In this document: one piece after another, positions 54,076 to 63,507 of the stretch
Layout: every line of letters begins with the position of its first letter
Numbering within the stretch: position 1 is the stretch's first letter
DNA from: Bacillus sp. M6-12
GTDB lineage: Bacteria > Bacillota > Bacilli > Bacillales > DSM-1321
Length of the DNA stretch: 64,000 bases
NCBI RefSeq assembly: GCF_002860285.1
Contig: NZ_PGVF01000003.1
Span: 1-64,000 of the forward strand
Reading direction: 5' to 3'
Program-made: the position numbers and the translations under genes
Notes under the pieces: model-generated
Told to the model about the DNA's origin: nothing
Databases searched by the model: none
What the model saw: the letters and a program-made list of their open reading frames with translations, nothing else

Positions 54076-55275
54076 TTATTTACTTGATGGGTCCCAGGCA
54101 ATCCCCCAGCTCAGGTCCTTATTTAACTTAAGAAGCACTACACCTTCTGAACTGGTCCCTCGATGGTCCTCAGGAGTAAGATTAAAAGTTGCATGCACAC
54201 CTTGGAAGTCTTTTACATCATTCTCAAGAAAATCTTTCATTTTCGCTGAATCATCACCAACTGCTTTTAGCCCTTCAATGATTAGCGATAAGGAGTCATA
54301 CCCAATTGCACCGAGATAATCCGGGTTTTCACCGTACTTTTTATTGTATTCGTCTACGAACTTTATTAATTTTTCTTTCATTGGATTGCTATCGCTAAGT
54401 TCATCTGACGCCATTACTGGAGGTCCAGTTATATACATGTTGTCAGGAATGAATTCTCTAATTGATTTAGCAAATGTATCTGAAAGTTGACTGTGAGTCG
54501 CAATGATCGGCAATTCAGGGTTCAACTTGCCGGAGCCTTTAATTGTTACCCCCGCAGCGACACCTGGACCAATTACAACAAGTGCTTCAATGCCTTCACT
54601 ATTTAATTTTGTTAATTGAGGAGTCACATCAACATCCTGTACTCCCATTCTTTCAATTAAATATTTGACACCATCTTTACCATCCAGCTTCTTAACTAAG
54701 CCTACGGAAAGGTCTCCACTCGCATCATTTGTCGCTACCATTCCAACTTTCTTATATCCTTTTGAAAGTGCCCATTCATGAATTAAATCGTGCATTATTG
54801 ATTGACCATAGGACGAAGAAAATGCATAACTGTTTGGCGGACCTACATAAGCACCCGAAAGCGAAAACATGATAGCCTTGTTACTTAATGCTAACGGCTC
54901 AACGGCTTTGGATGTAGCGGTTGAATTAGGTCCAATGATGATTTTCAAATCTTCCTTCTGGATTAACTTAGTTACATTTCGAACCGAATTCTCTGGAATA
55001 TTTTCATCATCCGTGTATACGATTTCAAGCTGCCTTCCGTTAATTCCACCGTCCTTATTAGTCTGTTCAACTAACAAATTCATCGTTTTTTGCATAGATT
55101 CCCCTGCAAATCCGAAACCACCAGTTAAAGATAAGGAGGCCCCTATTTTAATAGGTCCTTTATCACCACTAGCTGTAGCTTTATCGCCTGATGATGTTTT
55201 TTCGCTCGAGCAAGCAACCGTAAAAATGATGAGTAACATACACAGCAATATCAATGAATACTTTTTCATTTTCAT
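54076..55275 (-). CDS. livK: Liv-type ABC transporter substrate-binding lipoprotein LivK
   Basis: The 399-residue protein has a lipoprotein signal (LILLCMLLIIFTVAC, lipobox VAC), a short Ser/Lys linker and a type I periplasmic-binding fold: GPIKIGASLSLTGGFGFAGE, then DGGINGRQLEIVYTDDENIP and IIGPNSTATSKAVEPLALSN. It is anchored outside the cell and delivers ligand to LivHM. Position next to CoA ligases suggests an aromatic carboxylate rather than leucine. AAAAGGGGAATGAAA precedes the start. Confidence 0.9.
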   Translation of the reverse strand: MKMKKYSLILLCMLLIIFTVACSSEKTSSGDKATASGDKGPIKIGASLSLTGGFGFAGESMQKTMNLLVEQTNKDGGINGRQLEIVYTDDENIPENSVRNVTKLIQKEDLKIIIGPNSTATSKAVEPLALSNKAIMFSLSGAYVGPPNSYAFSSSYGQSIMHDLIHEWALSKGYKKVGMVATNDASGDLSVGLVKKLDGKDGVKYLIERMGVQDVDVTPQLTKLNSEGIEALVVIGPGVAAGVTIKGSGKLNPELPIIATHSQLSDTFAKSIREFIPDNMYITGPPVMASDELSDSNPMKEKLIKFVDEYNKKYGENPDYLGAIGYDSLSLIIEGLKAVGDDSAKMKDFLENDVKDFQGVHATFNLTPEDHRGTSSEGVVLLKLNKDLSWGIAWDPSSK

Positions 55276-55321
55276 TCCCCTTTTAGTGTTTTATCTTTGA
55301 ACCCTTGATCGTATTAAAAGC

Positions 55322-55711
55322 TTATATCATGTTCTCTTCTAATTTATGTCTGATATAGTCAGGTAGAGGCATTGGCTTACCGCTGGCAGTATCCATACAT
55401 ACAATTGTCATAGATCCCTTTGCTACTGGACTTCCATTATTATCAACGTCAAATTGATAAGTGAAGGAAGAATTTCCTACCTTTTTAATTCCTGTCTTGA
55501 TCGTCAGCAAGTCATCATACTCGATAACACCTGTATATTCACATGAAACATGGACTCTCGGGAATGAGAAGTCTTCTTTGAACAATTTTTTATACGGGAG
55601 CTCGATGCTTCTAAAGAATTCATGGTCACATGCTTCAAAATAGCGAAAAAGAGCAGTATAGTGTATCCTCTGTGACAAATCCACATCTTTAAATTGAACC
55701 CTGAATTGCAT
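55322..55711 (-). CDS. Acyl-CoA thioesterase (4-hydroxybenzoyl-CoA thioesterase/YbgC type)
   Basis: About 129 residues form a single hotdog fold. The active-site region KDVDLSQRIHYTALFRYFEA carries the Asp and Tyr pattern of the 4-hydroxybenzoyl-CoA thioesterase family. The chosen start is the ATG at 55709-55711 behind GGAAG; another ATG five codons earlier lacks a site. It lies between the acyl-CoA ligase and livK. It would release a free aromatic acid, for example gentisate from gentisyl-CoA, after CoA-level oxygenation (inference). Confidence 0.85.
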   Translation of the reverse strand: MQFRVQFKDVDLSQRIHYTALFRYFEACDHEFFRSIELPYKKLFKEDFSFPRVHVSCEYTGVIEYDDLLTIKTGIKKVGNSSFTYQFDVDNNGSPVAKGSMTIVCMDTASGKPMPLPDYIRHKLEENMI

Positions 55712-55783
55712 AATTAACACTTCCATTCTGCTGTAAGCGGTATCAATTTCCTGGTTAGCAGTAACAATACTTTAATTATCCGT

Positions 55784-57307
55784 TCAAACCTTGGATAACT
55801 GTTTTAGATCTGTTCTTAGTATTTTGCCGCTTGGGCTTTTTGGTATTTCATTTATGAATTCATACTGTCGTGGCCGTTTAAAGTTTTCTAGAGATGAATC
55901 TAATAAAAACTTATCAAGAGCTTCAGCTGTCAAAGAATCGTTATTCTTTACAATGAATGCCTTCACCACTTGACCCCATTTAACATCAGTAACACCGATG
56001 ATAGCTGCATCTTTCACATCAGGATGAGAGTACAGGTAGTTTTCTACTTCTGGAGGATGAATATTTTCCCCGCCGCTGATGATCATGTCATCCACCCTGC
56101 CTGTTATGCTGTAATGACCGTCCTCGGTCAACAGACAGGAATCACCGGTATAATACCAGCCATTTTTAACTTTTTCATTCGTCTTATCTGGTTTGTTTAA
56201 ATAACCTGTAAAGACTTCAGGTGACCTCATATCTATGATTAGTTCACCCTCTGTGCCAGGTTTTACTATTTCATGCGGCTCCCCACCTATGGCAACAACC
56301 CGAACATTATGAAAAACCCCGCATAATGTCATGCCGTTTTTTTCATGCGAGTGCCGGAAAAACAGACTATTATAAGTTTCTGTGTTTCCATAGATCAAAC
56401 TGATGTTGTCTGAAATTCTGGTGGCTATTAGATTGACTAAATTAGATGCCATCGGTGCACCACCGTATAAGATATGTTCAATACTGGATAAATTGTATTT
56501 ATCAAAGTTTTCATTACCTACCAGCATTTGGAAATGAGGGGGTGATCCATACAGCACCGTAATTTTTTCATTTTCAATTAATTGAAGGACTGACTCAGGT
56601 TCAAATTGGTCAATTGGGTAGTAAGTATAGTTCATCATGATGGAACATAATAAAGTTGTATGAATCGCGATGGTGTGAAATAATGGCATAATTCCGAGGA
56701 CTTTTTCATCTTTTAAATGCAGGAAACCATGGTTGATTCCGTGACTCAAGGCCCGGTACATAGAATTTTTGTGAGTTATAGGAATTCCCTTAGGATCACC
56801 TGTTGTTCCTGAAGTGTATAAAATAACCGAAAGGTCATCATCTTGGATTTCAATTTGAGGATTTTTTGTATTTTCACTGTACAATTCTGAAATTGCAATG
56901 ATATTCTTTGTTTTCTTATTGTCGATATTGATAAATAGGCTGCAGTGCGGTATGTCATTGGTAATGGATACAACATTTTCGAATTGAGAGTTATCAAATA
57001 TTAATGCTTTTGCGGTTGCATCTTTTACATAATAAATGATGCCTTCTTTTTTGCTTCTGAAGTTAAAAGGTACAGGGACTGCTCCTATTTTCTGTAGTGC
57101 AAAAAAGATGGTTACAAAGGTTTCACTGTTCTTTAAACAAATTGCAACATTATCACCCTTGGTAATTCCGCTTTCTGCAAAACCATTAGCAAGGGAGTGC
57201 ACCTTTTCCCTCCATTGCTTAAATGTTAACCTTTCATTTCCATAAACAACTGCATCTTTATTCGGAGTCCTTTCGACGGCAAAGTCGAACATTAAAGAAA
57301 GATTCAT
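55784..57307 (-). CDS. AMP-dependent acyl/aryl-CoA ligase
   Basis: About 507 residues belong to the ANL superfamily: the P-loop VILYTSGTTGDPKGIPITH, then IYGNTETYNSLFF (A4/A5 region), YYTGDSCLLTEDGHYSITGR with the hinge RVDDMIISGGENIHPPEVE, and a C-terminal PKSPSGKILR with the catalytic Lys. The start is the ATG at 57305-57307 behind AGGGGGGAC. The enzyme makes a CoA thioester from an aromatic or aliphatic acid with ATP. The thioesterase follows it. Substrate is not evident. Confidence 0.9.
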   Translation of the reverse strand: MNLSLMFDFAVERTPNKDAVVYGNERLTFKQWREKVHSLANGFAESGITKGDNVAICLKNSETFVTIFFALQKIGAVPVPFNFRSKKEGIIYYVKDATAKALIFDNSQFENVVSITNDIPHCSLFINIDNKKTKNIIAISELYSENTKNPQIEIQDDDLSVILYTSGTTGDPKGIPITHKNSMYRALSHGINHGFLHLKDEKVLGIMPLFHTIAIHTTLLCSIMMNYTYYPIDQFEPESVLQLIENEKITVLYGSPPHFQMLVGNENFDKYNLSSIEHILYGGAPMASNLVNLIATRISDNISLIYGNTETYNSLFFRHSHEKNGMTLCGVFHNVRVVAIGGEPHEIVKPGTEGELIIDMRSPEVFTGYLNKPDKTNEKVKNGWYYTGDSCLLTEDGHYSITGRVDDMIISGGENIHPPEVENYLYSHPDVKDAAIIGVTDVKWGQVVKAFIVKNNDSLTAEALDKFLLDSSLENFKRPRQYEFINEIPKSPSGKILRTDLKQLSKV

Positions 57308-57406
57308 AATGTCCCCCCTATTAAATATAAATAATGATTGGTAATCCAAAATACAATGAGCGATTGTGGATGCGGTCTGAAAACCGAAACTTATGTCTGT
57401 TCCGTT

Positions 57407-57607
57407 TTAACCTATCTCGAAGACTTGAGAACCTTTGTTTTCAAGCTCCGGCATGATTTCAACATCTTCCCCTTGAACCCACAAGGCCCAGTGAATATTC
57501 ATTTCAGCAGTTTTATAACATTGGAATAAAGCAGGAGTATCGGTAATTTCTAATAATTCTGAAATTTTTTCCTGGATTTCTCTTAAAAGTTTAACCTCTT
57601 CACTCAT
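57407..57607 (-). CDS. Unknown 66-residue protein encoded between two CoA ligases
   Basis: I do not recognise this family. An N-terminal helix (EEVKLLREIQEKISELLEI) is followed by DTPALFQCYKTAEMNIHWAL, a Trp/Val-rich stretch and an acidic end. No signal or membrane segment is seen. A perfect AAAAGGAGGGACATTTT site precedes the ATG and the gene lies 16 bases after the PaaK-type ligase, so it is surely translated. It could be an accessory subunit or a small regulator of the ligases; there is no direct evidence. Confidence 0.65.
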   Translation of the reverse strand: MSEEVKLLREIQEKISELLEITDTPALFQCYKTAEMNIHWALWVQGEDVEIMPELENKGSQVFEIG

Positions 57608-57623
57608 AAAATGTCCCTCCTTT

Positions 57624-59015
57624 TCATTTAGTTGTTACGTCAAGTTCTCTCCTAACATCTTTAGGCCGGTTATCTACAATCCTTTTAAATTTCAATTCGG
57701 AGCGCGGTAATGTTTCCGGTTCAACCAACTCTACGTCCATCCTTAATCCTATATTCTGCTTAATAATGGACTGAGTCCTAAGTTTAAGGTGTTCCCAAGA
57801 GTCTTTTCCAACAATTTTTTCCGGCTCTAATCTGATGCTCATTTGATCCATCCCATTTTCCCTTGTTAGGATTAACTGGAAGTATTCACTCACTCCATCC
57901 ACTTGGCGAATCAGATTTTCAATGGCAGAAGGATAAACATTGGTTGCCTTGACAGTAATCATATTATCGCTGCGGCCAAGAACAACTCCATCTAAATAAC
58001 GCCAAGTCCGTCCGCATCCGCATGGGATGTTTTGATTATAGGATCGGACCAAGTCGTGTGTCGTATAGTTAATCAACGGTTGTGCATTGTTTACAAAGGT
58101 TGTGATTACATTTTCACCGATTTCCCCATCTTTCACTTCTTTTCCTGTTTGCGGATCCATTGTCCATGAGAAAGTATTTAACTCATTCATGTGGACCCCC
58201 TTCCGATGCAGGCAACCTGGTGCTATGGCATCCAATTCAGCTACACCTAAAAGTTCACCTGAAATTGCACCGTAAGCCTTATCCAGTTCTTTCTTTATTG
58301 CTTCAATAGAGCACGGTCCAGGCTCTCCGGCGTGGTATGTGAATTTAATACTCGATTTTGATAAGTCAATCCCCATCTCTTTTGCCTTTTCTGCAATTCG
58401 AATCGCATAACTTGGTGTAGAGATTAGTACTGTGGGTTTTGCTTCCATAATATTTTTCACGTGTGCTTCTGTATCACTCCCGCCTCCCGGAATGATTTTT
58501 GCCCCTAACCTTCTGACCCCCCAATACGCACTCCAAAAGCCGGCATAGCTTCCGAAATGAAAGGCGAAGTAAAAACTATCGGTAGGCCTTATCCCCAATG
58601 CCCACCATCCATAAATCCACGACTCTCCATATCTTTCTGTATCATAATGTGTATACGGTATGCGCAAAGGATGGCCTGTTGAACCTGAAGTTTTTGCTTC
58701 ATGAGCTACAAAACTATCTGTTACGGCTGACGTTAACCCATATGGAGGAAATTCTTGCTGAAAATGAAGAAAATCGCTTTTATCTGTAATAGGAACCTTT
58801 GTTTTAAAATCTTCCAGAGTTTTAACATCCTCAGGATGAAATCCGATTTCCTTCCATGTCTTTTGGTAATACAGGCTGTTTTTATATGCATAAGCCAATA
58901 GTGATTTAATCTTATTTAAATGAATTTCGTTCAGTTTTTCCCTTGGCATTGTTTCTGCCGTTTCATTCCAATACTTTTGATTTAGCAAATTGTCATTCCA
59001 GTATTCCTGACTCAT
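57624..59015 (-). CDS. Phenylacetate-CoA ligase family protein (PaaK-like)
   Basis: The 463-residue adenylate-forming enzyme has the PaaK-type N-terminus (NQKYWNETAETMPRE, then LAYAYKNSLYYQKTWKEIGF) and the P-loop TSGSTGHPLRIPYTHYD. STPSYAIRIAEKAKEMGID, a Cys-rich IPCGCGRTW and GRSDNMITVKATNVYPSAIE follow. These fit PaaK rather than the ordinary ANL ligases. It activates phenylacetate, benzoate or hydroxybenzoates in different bacteria. Its place in a run with PaaB/C/D-like genes suggests that it makes the CoA ester used by that oxygenase. An AGGAGG site precedes the ATG. Confidence 0.88.
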   Translation of the reverse strand: MSQEYWNDNLLNQKYWNETAETMPREKLNEIHLNKIKSLLAYAYKNSLYYQKTWKEIGFHPEDVKTLEDFKTKVPITDKSDFLHFQQEFPPYGLTSAVTDSFVAHEAKTSGSTGHPLRIPYTHYDTERYGESWIYGWWALGIRPTDSFYFAFHFGSYAGFWSAYWGVRRLGAKIIPGGGSDTEAHVKNIMEAKPTVLISTPSYAIRIAEKAKEMGIDLSKSSIKFTYHAGEPGPCSIEAIKKELDKAYGAISGELLGVAELDAIAPGCLHRKGVHMNELNTFSWTMDPQTGKEVKDGEIGENVITTFVNNAQPLINYTTHDLVRSYNQNIPCGCGRTWRYLDGVVLGRSDNMITVKATNVYPSAIENLIRQVDGVSEYFQLILTRENGMDQMSIRLEPEKIVGKDSWEHLKLRTQSIIKQNIGLRMDVELVEPETLPRSELKFKRIVDNRPKDVRRELDVTTK

Positions 59016-59052
59016 TTTATCCTCCTCTGATACTTGATGATACTTTAAGATA

Positions 59053-59868
59053 TTAGTTGAAAAGATGGGAGCATTTTAGTACTTCATACACGTCCTCACC
59101 CTGCATATGCCTCAAGATTACCTTTTTGAAGGTATTTTCGTAATAATCTATTATTTCTTTTCCAACCTGTTTAGTGACCTGACTCAGATTCCCTGTGTAC
59201 CCCAATCCCTCTCCCAAATCCTTGAAGGAATTTACCTTTTTCATATCTTCAAAGGGTATCTTCATCGTTGGCAAAGATGTTAGGTAATCCTGTTCAATTA
59301 AATCTTCGTGAATATATAACATCGGTGCCGTTTCATATACGCCGGCATGTGTATCACCGTCAAGATCCAGCTCTTCCAGAGAACCCAGTTTTTTACCTAA
59401 AACAACCATATCCATAACGATTCTTTCAAATCCATGGATTGAACGCGTCCCATACTCATCATTAATGCGGGTACATACCCTTTCAGCCGTTCTTACCCAG
59501 GGAGGGTCAAGATGCTGACTTATTAAAATAATATTATTGAAGCCCTCTACTGCTATCGATGACATTATGTCAAAAAGATACTCTTCCACTATTTTTTTTC
59601 TGATGGATATAGATCCGGGATATGGGAGCGAAAACAAAGCATTTATATATGAAACGGCCGGACAAATAACGACGTCATAATTATTCTGGCTTAAATACTC
59701 TGCACACTTACCCATTACATGCTCTGCTATAAATATATCTGTACCAAGAGGTGCGTGAATACCGTGTTGTTCAACAGGTCCAATTGGAAGTAAGAATGCC
59801 GTATTGTTCCGGTCTAGACTTTCAACCTCTTTCCAATTCATTTCTTTCAACTGGTATATCCTTGACAA
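59053..59868 (-). CDS. Divergent creatininase-family amidohydrolase
   Basis: The 271-residue protein has the family's first motif, LPIGPVEQHGIHAPLGTDIF (Glu, His and Asp metal ligands), and the last, DGDTHAGVYETAPML. The central NGHGGN-type motif of creatininases is not present; the spot reads IILISQHLDPPWVRTAE. Activity may therefore differ. The start is a TTG at 59868 behind GAGGTGATGAT. It lies 37 bases before the PaaK-type ligase. It might hydrolyse a cyclic amide or open a lactam from a heterocycle (inference). Confidence 0.78.
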   Translation of the reverse strand: MSRIYQLKEMNWKEVESLDRNNTAFLLPIGPVEQHGIHAPLGTDIFIAEHVMGKCAEYLSQNNYDVVICPAVSYINALFSLPYPGSISIRKKIVEEYLFDIMSSIAVEGFNNIILISQHLDPPWVRTAERVCTRINDEYGTRSIHGFERIVMDMVVLGKKLGSLEELDLDGDTHAGVYETAPMLYIHEDLIEQDYLTSLPTMKIPFEDMKKVNSFKDLGEGLGYTGNLSQVTKQVGKEIIDYYENTFKKVILRHMQGEDVYEVLKCSHLFN

Positions 59869-59983
59869 ATCATCACCTCATTCACAATTACTCTCCCATT
59901 GCTGTAAAGCCTGCACCCTATGTAAATTAAAAACGGGATACCGATCTTTACACTAATCTTCCATCTTCAGGAGGTAGCTGTAC

Positions 59984-61000
59984 CTAAATGTAATAATAGT
60001 ACTGACCGTTAGCCTGCTTTTTTTTGAGTTCGCTTGAATATAACAAATACTCCAGGTGAGCCAACGATTCAGCAAAAGCAAACTTATGCTGGACAGGTTC
60101 CTTTAATTCCCCAAATAATTCCTTGGAAATATCCCATCCTGAAACACCATTATCCTTTCCCTTGTTTTTAACAAGGGAATATATTTTCTCTAATCTTTCC
60201 TTGTGATGATGAATAATCTCATTTATTCTCGTTCGAAGGTTGAAAATGGACTGCCGGTGCCCAGTTAATGTTATTTCAGCTGGCAGTTCTCTTACAGCTG
60301 TCAATGATGAGATGAAATCACTTAAAGGATTGACTCCCGAGTTGGGTTGGAAGGAAATGTTTGGAGTGATCTTAGGTAAAACAAGATCGTTTGAAATAAA
60401 AATTCCATTCCTTTCGTCCCAAAAAGTCATTAATCCCTCTGTATGTCCAGGAGACCATATGGCCTTAAAATTGTAATTTCCGATCTCTATTTCATCACCT
60501 TCAGATATTAAACTGATTTTTCTAGGGTGAGGAGAAACAGCTGGGTATCTGCTAATATGTTCCTCCTCAACGCCTGATGCAATATCCTCTGGCATTCCAT
60601 AGGCGGTAAAGAACCGCTTCATTGTTAAGGGATAACTCTCATCAAGCCAATTTAAATCCAAGTATTTCTTTTCCTTATCAAGTAAGAGAACATCAGCGCC
60701 CGTTTTTTCCTGGAGCCAACCTGCAGCACCGAAATGATCCGGGTGATAATGGGTAACAATAATTTGTGAAACATTATCTTTAATTTTTAGTTCTTTGAAT
60801 ACTTGCTCCCACGTTTTTTCTGTTTCCTCATCGCGGAATCCACAATCGATGATTGTCCAGCCATTGCTGCCTTTTATCAAATAGACATTGATCGCTTTCA
60901 ATGGAACCGGGATAGATAATGATACTTTATAAATATTTTGATACACTTCCGTAATAAATGAATTCATTTCATTTGTTCCAATCATCCGTCTACCCATCAT
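59984..61000 (-). CDS. MBL-fold metallo-hydrolase
   Basis: The 338-residue protein has the metallo-beta-lactamase fold: VTHYHPDHFGAAGWLQEKTG carries the HxHxDH motif, then SPGHTEGLMTFWDERNG (third His), ISNDLVLPKITP (bridging Asp) and TLTGHRQSIF (last His). A C-terminal helical part (residues 240-330) follows. Its start overlaps the end of the enoyl-CoA hydratase gene by four bases (ATGA), so the two are translationally coupled. Family members hydrolyse thioesters or lactones; CoA thioester cleavage is plausible here. Confidence 0.85.
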   Translation of the reverse strand: MMGRRMIGTNEMNSFITEVYQNIYKVSLSIPVPLKAINVYLIKGSNGWTIIDCGFRDEETEKTWEQVFKELKIKDNVSQIIVTHYHPDHFGAAGWLQEKTGADVLLLDKEKKYLDLNWLDESYPLTMKRFFTAYGMPEDIASGVEEEHISRYPAVSPHPRKISLISEGDEIEIGNYNFKAIWSPGHTEGLMTFWDERNGIFISNDLVLPKITPNISFQPNSGVNPLSDFISSLTAVRELPAEITLTGHRQSIFNLRTRINEIIHHHKERLEKIYSLVKNKGKDNGVSGWDISKELFGELKEPVQHKFAFAESLAHLEYLLYSSELKKKQANGQYYYYI

Positions 61001-61791
61001 TTGCCCTTGAAATTGGCCTGCCGTTTTTCTTTGTATGCATTGACTCCTTCATAGCAATCCTCTGTAACAACCAAATGCTTGTGCATTTGCCTTTCAAAAT
61101 CGAAGGCCTCTTCGATTCCCATTGATAATCCGCGATAAATGGATTGTTTCATATTGGAAATCGCAACGGATGGTCCTTTAGCGATTTTCGCTGCATATTC
61201 TAATGTCTTCTCTCTTAATTCTTCAGCCTGATGAACCTGATCAATCAAACCGAGTTCTTGTGCTTTTGTAACATCAATCAGCTCACCTGTCACTGCGAGA
61301 TGAAAAGCTGTTTGCTGCCCGACCAGTCTTCCGACCAACTGAATACCTCCACCTCCGGGAAATAAACCTAAGTTTCTTTCTGGCAAGCCAAATTTTTGGG
61401 TACCATTTGAAGCAATTCGGAAATCACATGATAAAGCCAACTCCAAACCTCCACCCAAGCAGTGACCTGCGATTTCAGCAATAAATATTTTGGAACTTCC
61501 CCTCATTGAAAGTGTTAAGTCTTTAATAACTTTCCCAAGTTTATCCATACCATCAACATCATGACTCTCAACGGTAGCTATATCCGCGCCGCCACAGAAG
61601 ATTTTCGGGTTTGCACTTCTAAGGATTATTACCTTCACTTCATTTTGATCCAGCAATTGATCTACAACCTGCTGAATCTCAAGTGTTGTGGGAATATCTA
61701 AAGCGTTAGCCGGTGGTCTATTTAATTCTACAATCGCAATATTTCCATCAATTTTTGTTAATATGCTATCTTGTTTTGATATTGTGGACAT
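60997..61791 (-). CDS. Enoyl-CoA hydratase/isomerase (crotonase) family protein
   Basis: About 264 residues with IFCGGADIATVES (CoA-binding, first oxyanion segment), EIAGHCLGGGLELALSCDFR with one catalytic Glu, and the FGLPERNLGLFPGGGGIQL region with the second. Hydration or ring-opening hydrolysis of a CoA-bound ring product are family activities; in the paa pathway PaaG/PaaF are of this type. The start is the ATG at 61789-61791 behind AAAGGAGTGG. It lies 49 bases after the SDR gene. Confidence 0.88.
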   Translation of the reverse strand: MSTISKQDSILTKIDGNIAIVELNRPPANALDIPTTLEIQQVVDQLLDQNEVKVIILRSANPKIFCGGADIATVESHDVDGMDKLGKVIKDLTLSMRGSSKIFIAEIAGHCLGGGLELALSCDFRIASNGTQKFGLPERNLGLFPGGGGIQLVGRLVGQQTAFHLAVTGELIDVTKAQELGLIDQVHQAEELREKTLEYAAKIAKGPSVAISNMKQSIYRGLSMGIEEAFDFERQMHKHLVVTEDCYEGVNAYKEKRQANFKGK

Positions 61792-61840
61792 TTTTACCAC
61801 TCCTTTGATAATGTTTGTGATTATAAACTTTTAGGAAAAG

Positions 61841-62593
61841 TTAAATCATTGTTAGACCGCCACTTACGCTTATTGTCTGTCCGGTAATATAATTAGCTTC
61901 ATTCCCCGTTAACATCGCAACAATATAGGCGATTTCTTCGGGTTCCCCAGCTCGTCTCATGGGGATGGCTTTTTCAAGCGCTTGAGCAAGTCTTGGATTG
62001 CCATCTATGACTTCCTGGTATAATGGTGTATTTGTTGGCCCCGGTGCCACACAATTTACTGTAATTCCATTTCTGGCGACTTCCCGGGCCAATCCTTTTG
62101 TAAAGGCAATGACACCGCCTTTAGCTGCCGAATAGGCTACTTGGCCGCTGGTACCCACTCTGCCAGCATCTGATGCGACATTCACAATTCTTCCATATTG
62201 TCTTTCTATCATCGATGGCAATACTTCACTGCAAAATCTCATTTGCCCGATTAAATTAATATCGATTGTTTCGATCCAGCTCTCTTCGTCACTGTCAATG
62301 AATCTTTCTATTTTATCCCAGCCCGCATTGTTTACCAGTATGCTTATAGGGCCTAATTGTTCTTCTGTCAGCCTGACAGCTTCCTTCACTTCTGATAATT
62401 TTGTTACATCTGCGGTAATCGGGATTGATTTTAAATCTATTTCCTTTAAGCTGTTATGAAGTTGTATATTGTCACTCTCAACATTACTCACAATCGCAAC
62501 TGAGGCGCCTAACTCTGTCAGTTTTTCAACGATTGATCTTCCAATACCCCTTCCCCCGCCTGTAACCAAGGCCACTTGATTTCTAAGATTCAA
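61841..62593 (-). CDS. SDR-family oxidoreductase (FabG-like)
   Basis: The 250-residue classical short-chain dehydrogenase has VALVTGGGRGIGRSI, NNAGWDKI, the complete catalytic set with Ser in VNVASDAGRVG and YSAAKGG (Tyr-xxx-Lys), and YITGQTISVSGG at the end. It resembles 2-hydroxycyclohexanecarboxyl-CoA dehydrogenase (BadH-like) enzymes of aromatic pathways as well as FabG. A GGAGG site precedes the ATG. In this operon it would oxidise a hydroxyacyl-CoA or a cis-diol. Confidence 0.88.
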   Translation of the reverse strand: MNLRNQVALVTGGGRGIGRSIVEKLTELGASVAIVSNVESDNIQLHNSLKEIDLKSIPITADVTKLSEVKEAVRLTEEQLGPISILVNNAGWDKIERFIDSDEESWIETIDINLIGQMRFCSEVLPSMIERQYGRIVNVASDAGRVGTSGQVAYSAAKGGVIAFTKGLAREVARNGITVNCVAPGPTNTPLYQEVIDGNPRLAQALEKAIPMRRAGEPEEIAYIVAMLTGNEANYITGQTISVSGGLTMI

Positions 62594-62655
62594 CGCAAAT
62601 CCTCCTTTAGGTTTAAAAATCTCTTATACAAAAGATTTTGATAGAAACAGCCTTC

Positions 62656-62802
62656 TTAAAAACGCACGGCCTCAAAACAGTTCGAACAATCTTCGCATCT
62701 AAACTTTGATGATAAGAGCCGATCACCAAACAAAGATAAAATTACAACATTATCTGAGTAACAATGGGGACAAACCTTTTTTTCTTCCTCAGCTGTATTC
62801 AT
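62656..62802 (-). CDS. 48-residue zinc ribbon, resembling the separated C-terminus of PaaD
   Basis: The short ORF begins MNTAEEEKKVCPHCYSD and continues with SLFGDRLLSSKFRCEDC and a final SNCFEAVRF: two CxxC pairs spaced as in a treble-clef ribbon. This is the layout of the PaaD C-terminal domain (CPxCxS...SxFG...CxxCxExF). The other part of PaaD is encoded separately at the right edge. An AAAGGAATAATATT site precedes the ATG. It lies between the PaaC-like gene and the SDR gene (44 and 62 bases). Bases 62594-62655 contain no other gene. Confidence 0.82.
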   Translation of the reverse strand: MNTAEEEKKVCPHCYSDNVVILSLFGDRLLSSKFRCEDCSNCFEAVRF

Positions 62803-62846
62803 AATATTATTCCTTTCCCGAAGGTCTTCTATTATTATGAAAAAAT

Positions 62847-63503
62847 CTATATTCCTACTGTGAATTCATAGAGAATACTTTTAATCTCACCTTCTAGTTC
62901 CATAAGAATGTCCTTCGTTTTCTTTTTAATAATCCCGGCCTTAAAAAGCTCTTCAGAGGGAAACAGGGTTTCTGAGTGTTCCTTTAGGTGTTCCATCGCC
63001 TTTTGGACATCATAGATAAATGATTCTCTAAAATTATCAGAACTAATGAGTAACCTTGCCCACTCACAGCCGTAAAGCTGATGAAACTTTTCTTCCTTTA
63101 TAATTTTTAAAATATTTTTCTCGAGAGGTTCATAATTTGAGTCTTCAAGATCTGATAACACTCTATAAGCAATTCCATCAAATACTAGGATATTCGCTAT
63201 CACTTGACTCCAATTTTCAGGCTTTTGCTTCAAGCCCTGCAAGGAAGCATTATCCTGTTGCAATTCATTTTGGTTGGTTATTACTCTTTTAAGGATCGCA
63301 ATATGGCCGTTTTCTTCTTGTACCATAGCTGAAATCCCAGCGCTTGCTCCCAGACTTGGTCCTTTAATGCACCAGTGTGTATAGTGGGATGTTAAAGCAT
63401 GTTTGATCCCAATGATGCTTCTAATTAAACTATTCAATTCTTGCTCAGTGCTATCATCAAGAATTTTCATAATTGCGGAGTCAGAACCGGTTTTTATTGT
63501 CAT
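62847..63503 (-). CDS. PaaC-like (ferritin-fold) subunit of a phenylacetyl-CoA-epoxidase-type oxygenase
   Basis: The 218-residue helical protein has the ferritin-like architecture, with VQEENGHIAILKRV (E-x-x-H in helix 2) and IIKEEKFHQLYGCEW (EExxH-like in helix 4). PaaA and PaaC share this fold. The length is closer to PaaC, a little short, while the carboxylate/His residues would permit iron binding as in PaaA. It follows the PaaB-like gene by 4 bases. In the paa system A and C form the core that epoxidises the CoA-bound ring. Confidence 0.78.
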   Translation of the reverse strand: MTIKTGSDSAIMKILDDSTEQELNSLIRSIIGIKHALTSHYTHWCIKGPSLGASAGISAMVQEENGHIAILKRVITNQNELQQDNASLQGLKQKPENWSQVIANILVFDGIAYRVLSDLEDSNYEPLEKNILKIIKEEKFHQLYGCEWARLLISSDNFRESFIYDVQKAMEHLKEHSETLFPSEELFKAGIIKKKTKDILMELEGEIKSILYEFTVGI

Positions 63504-63507
63504 AGAA

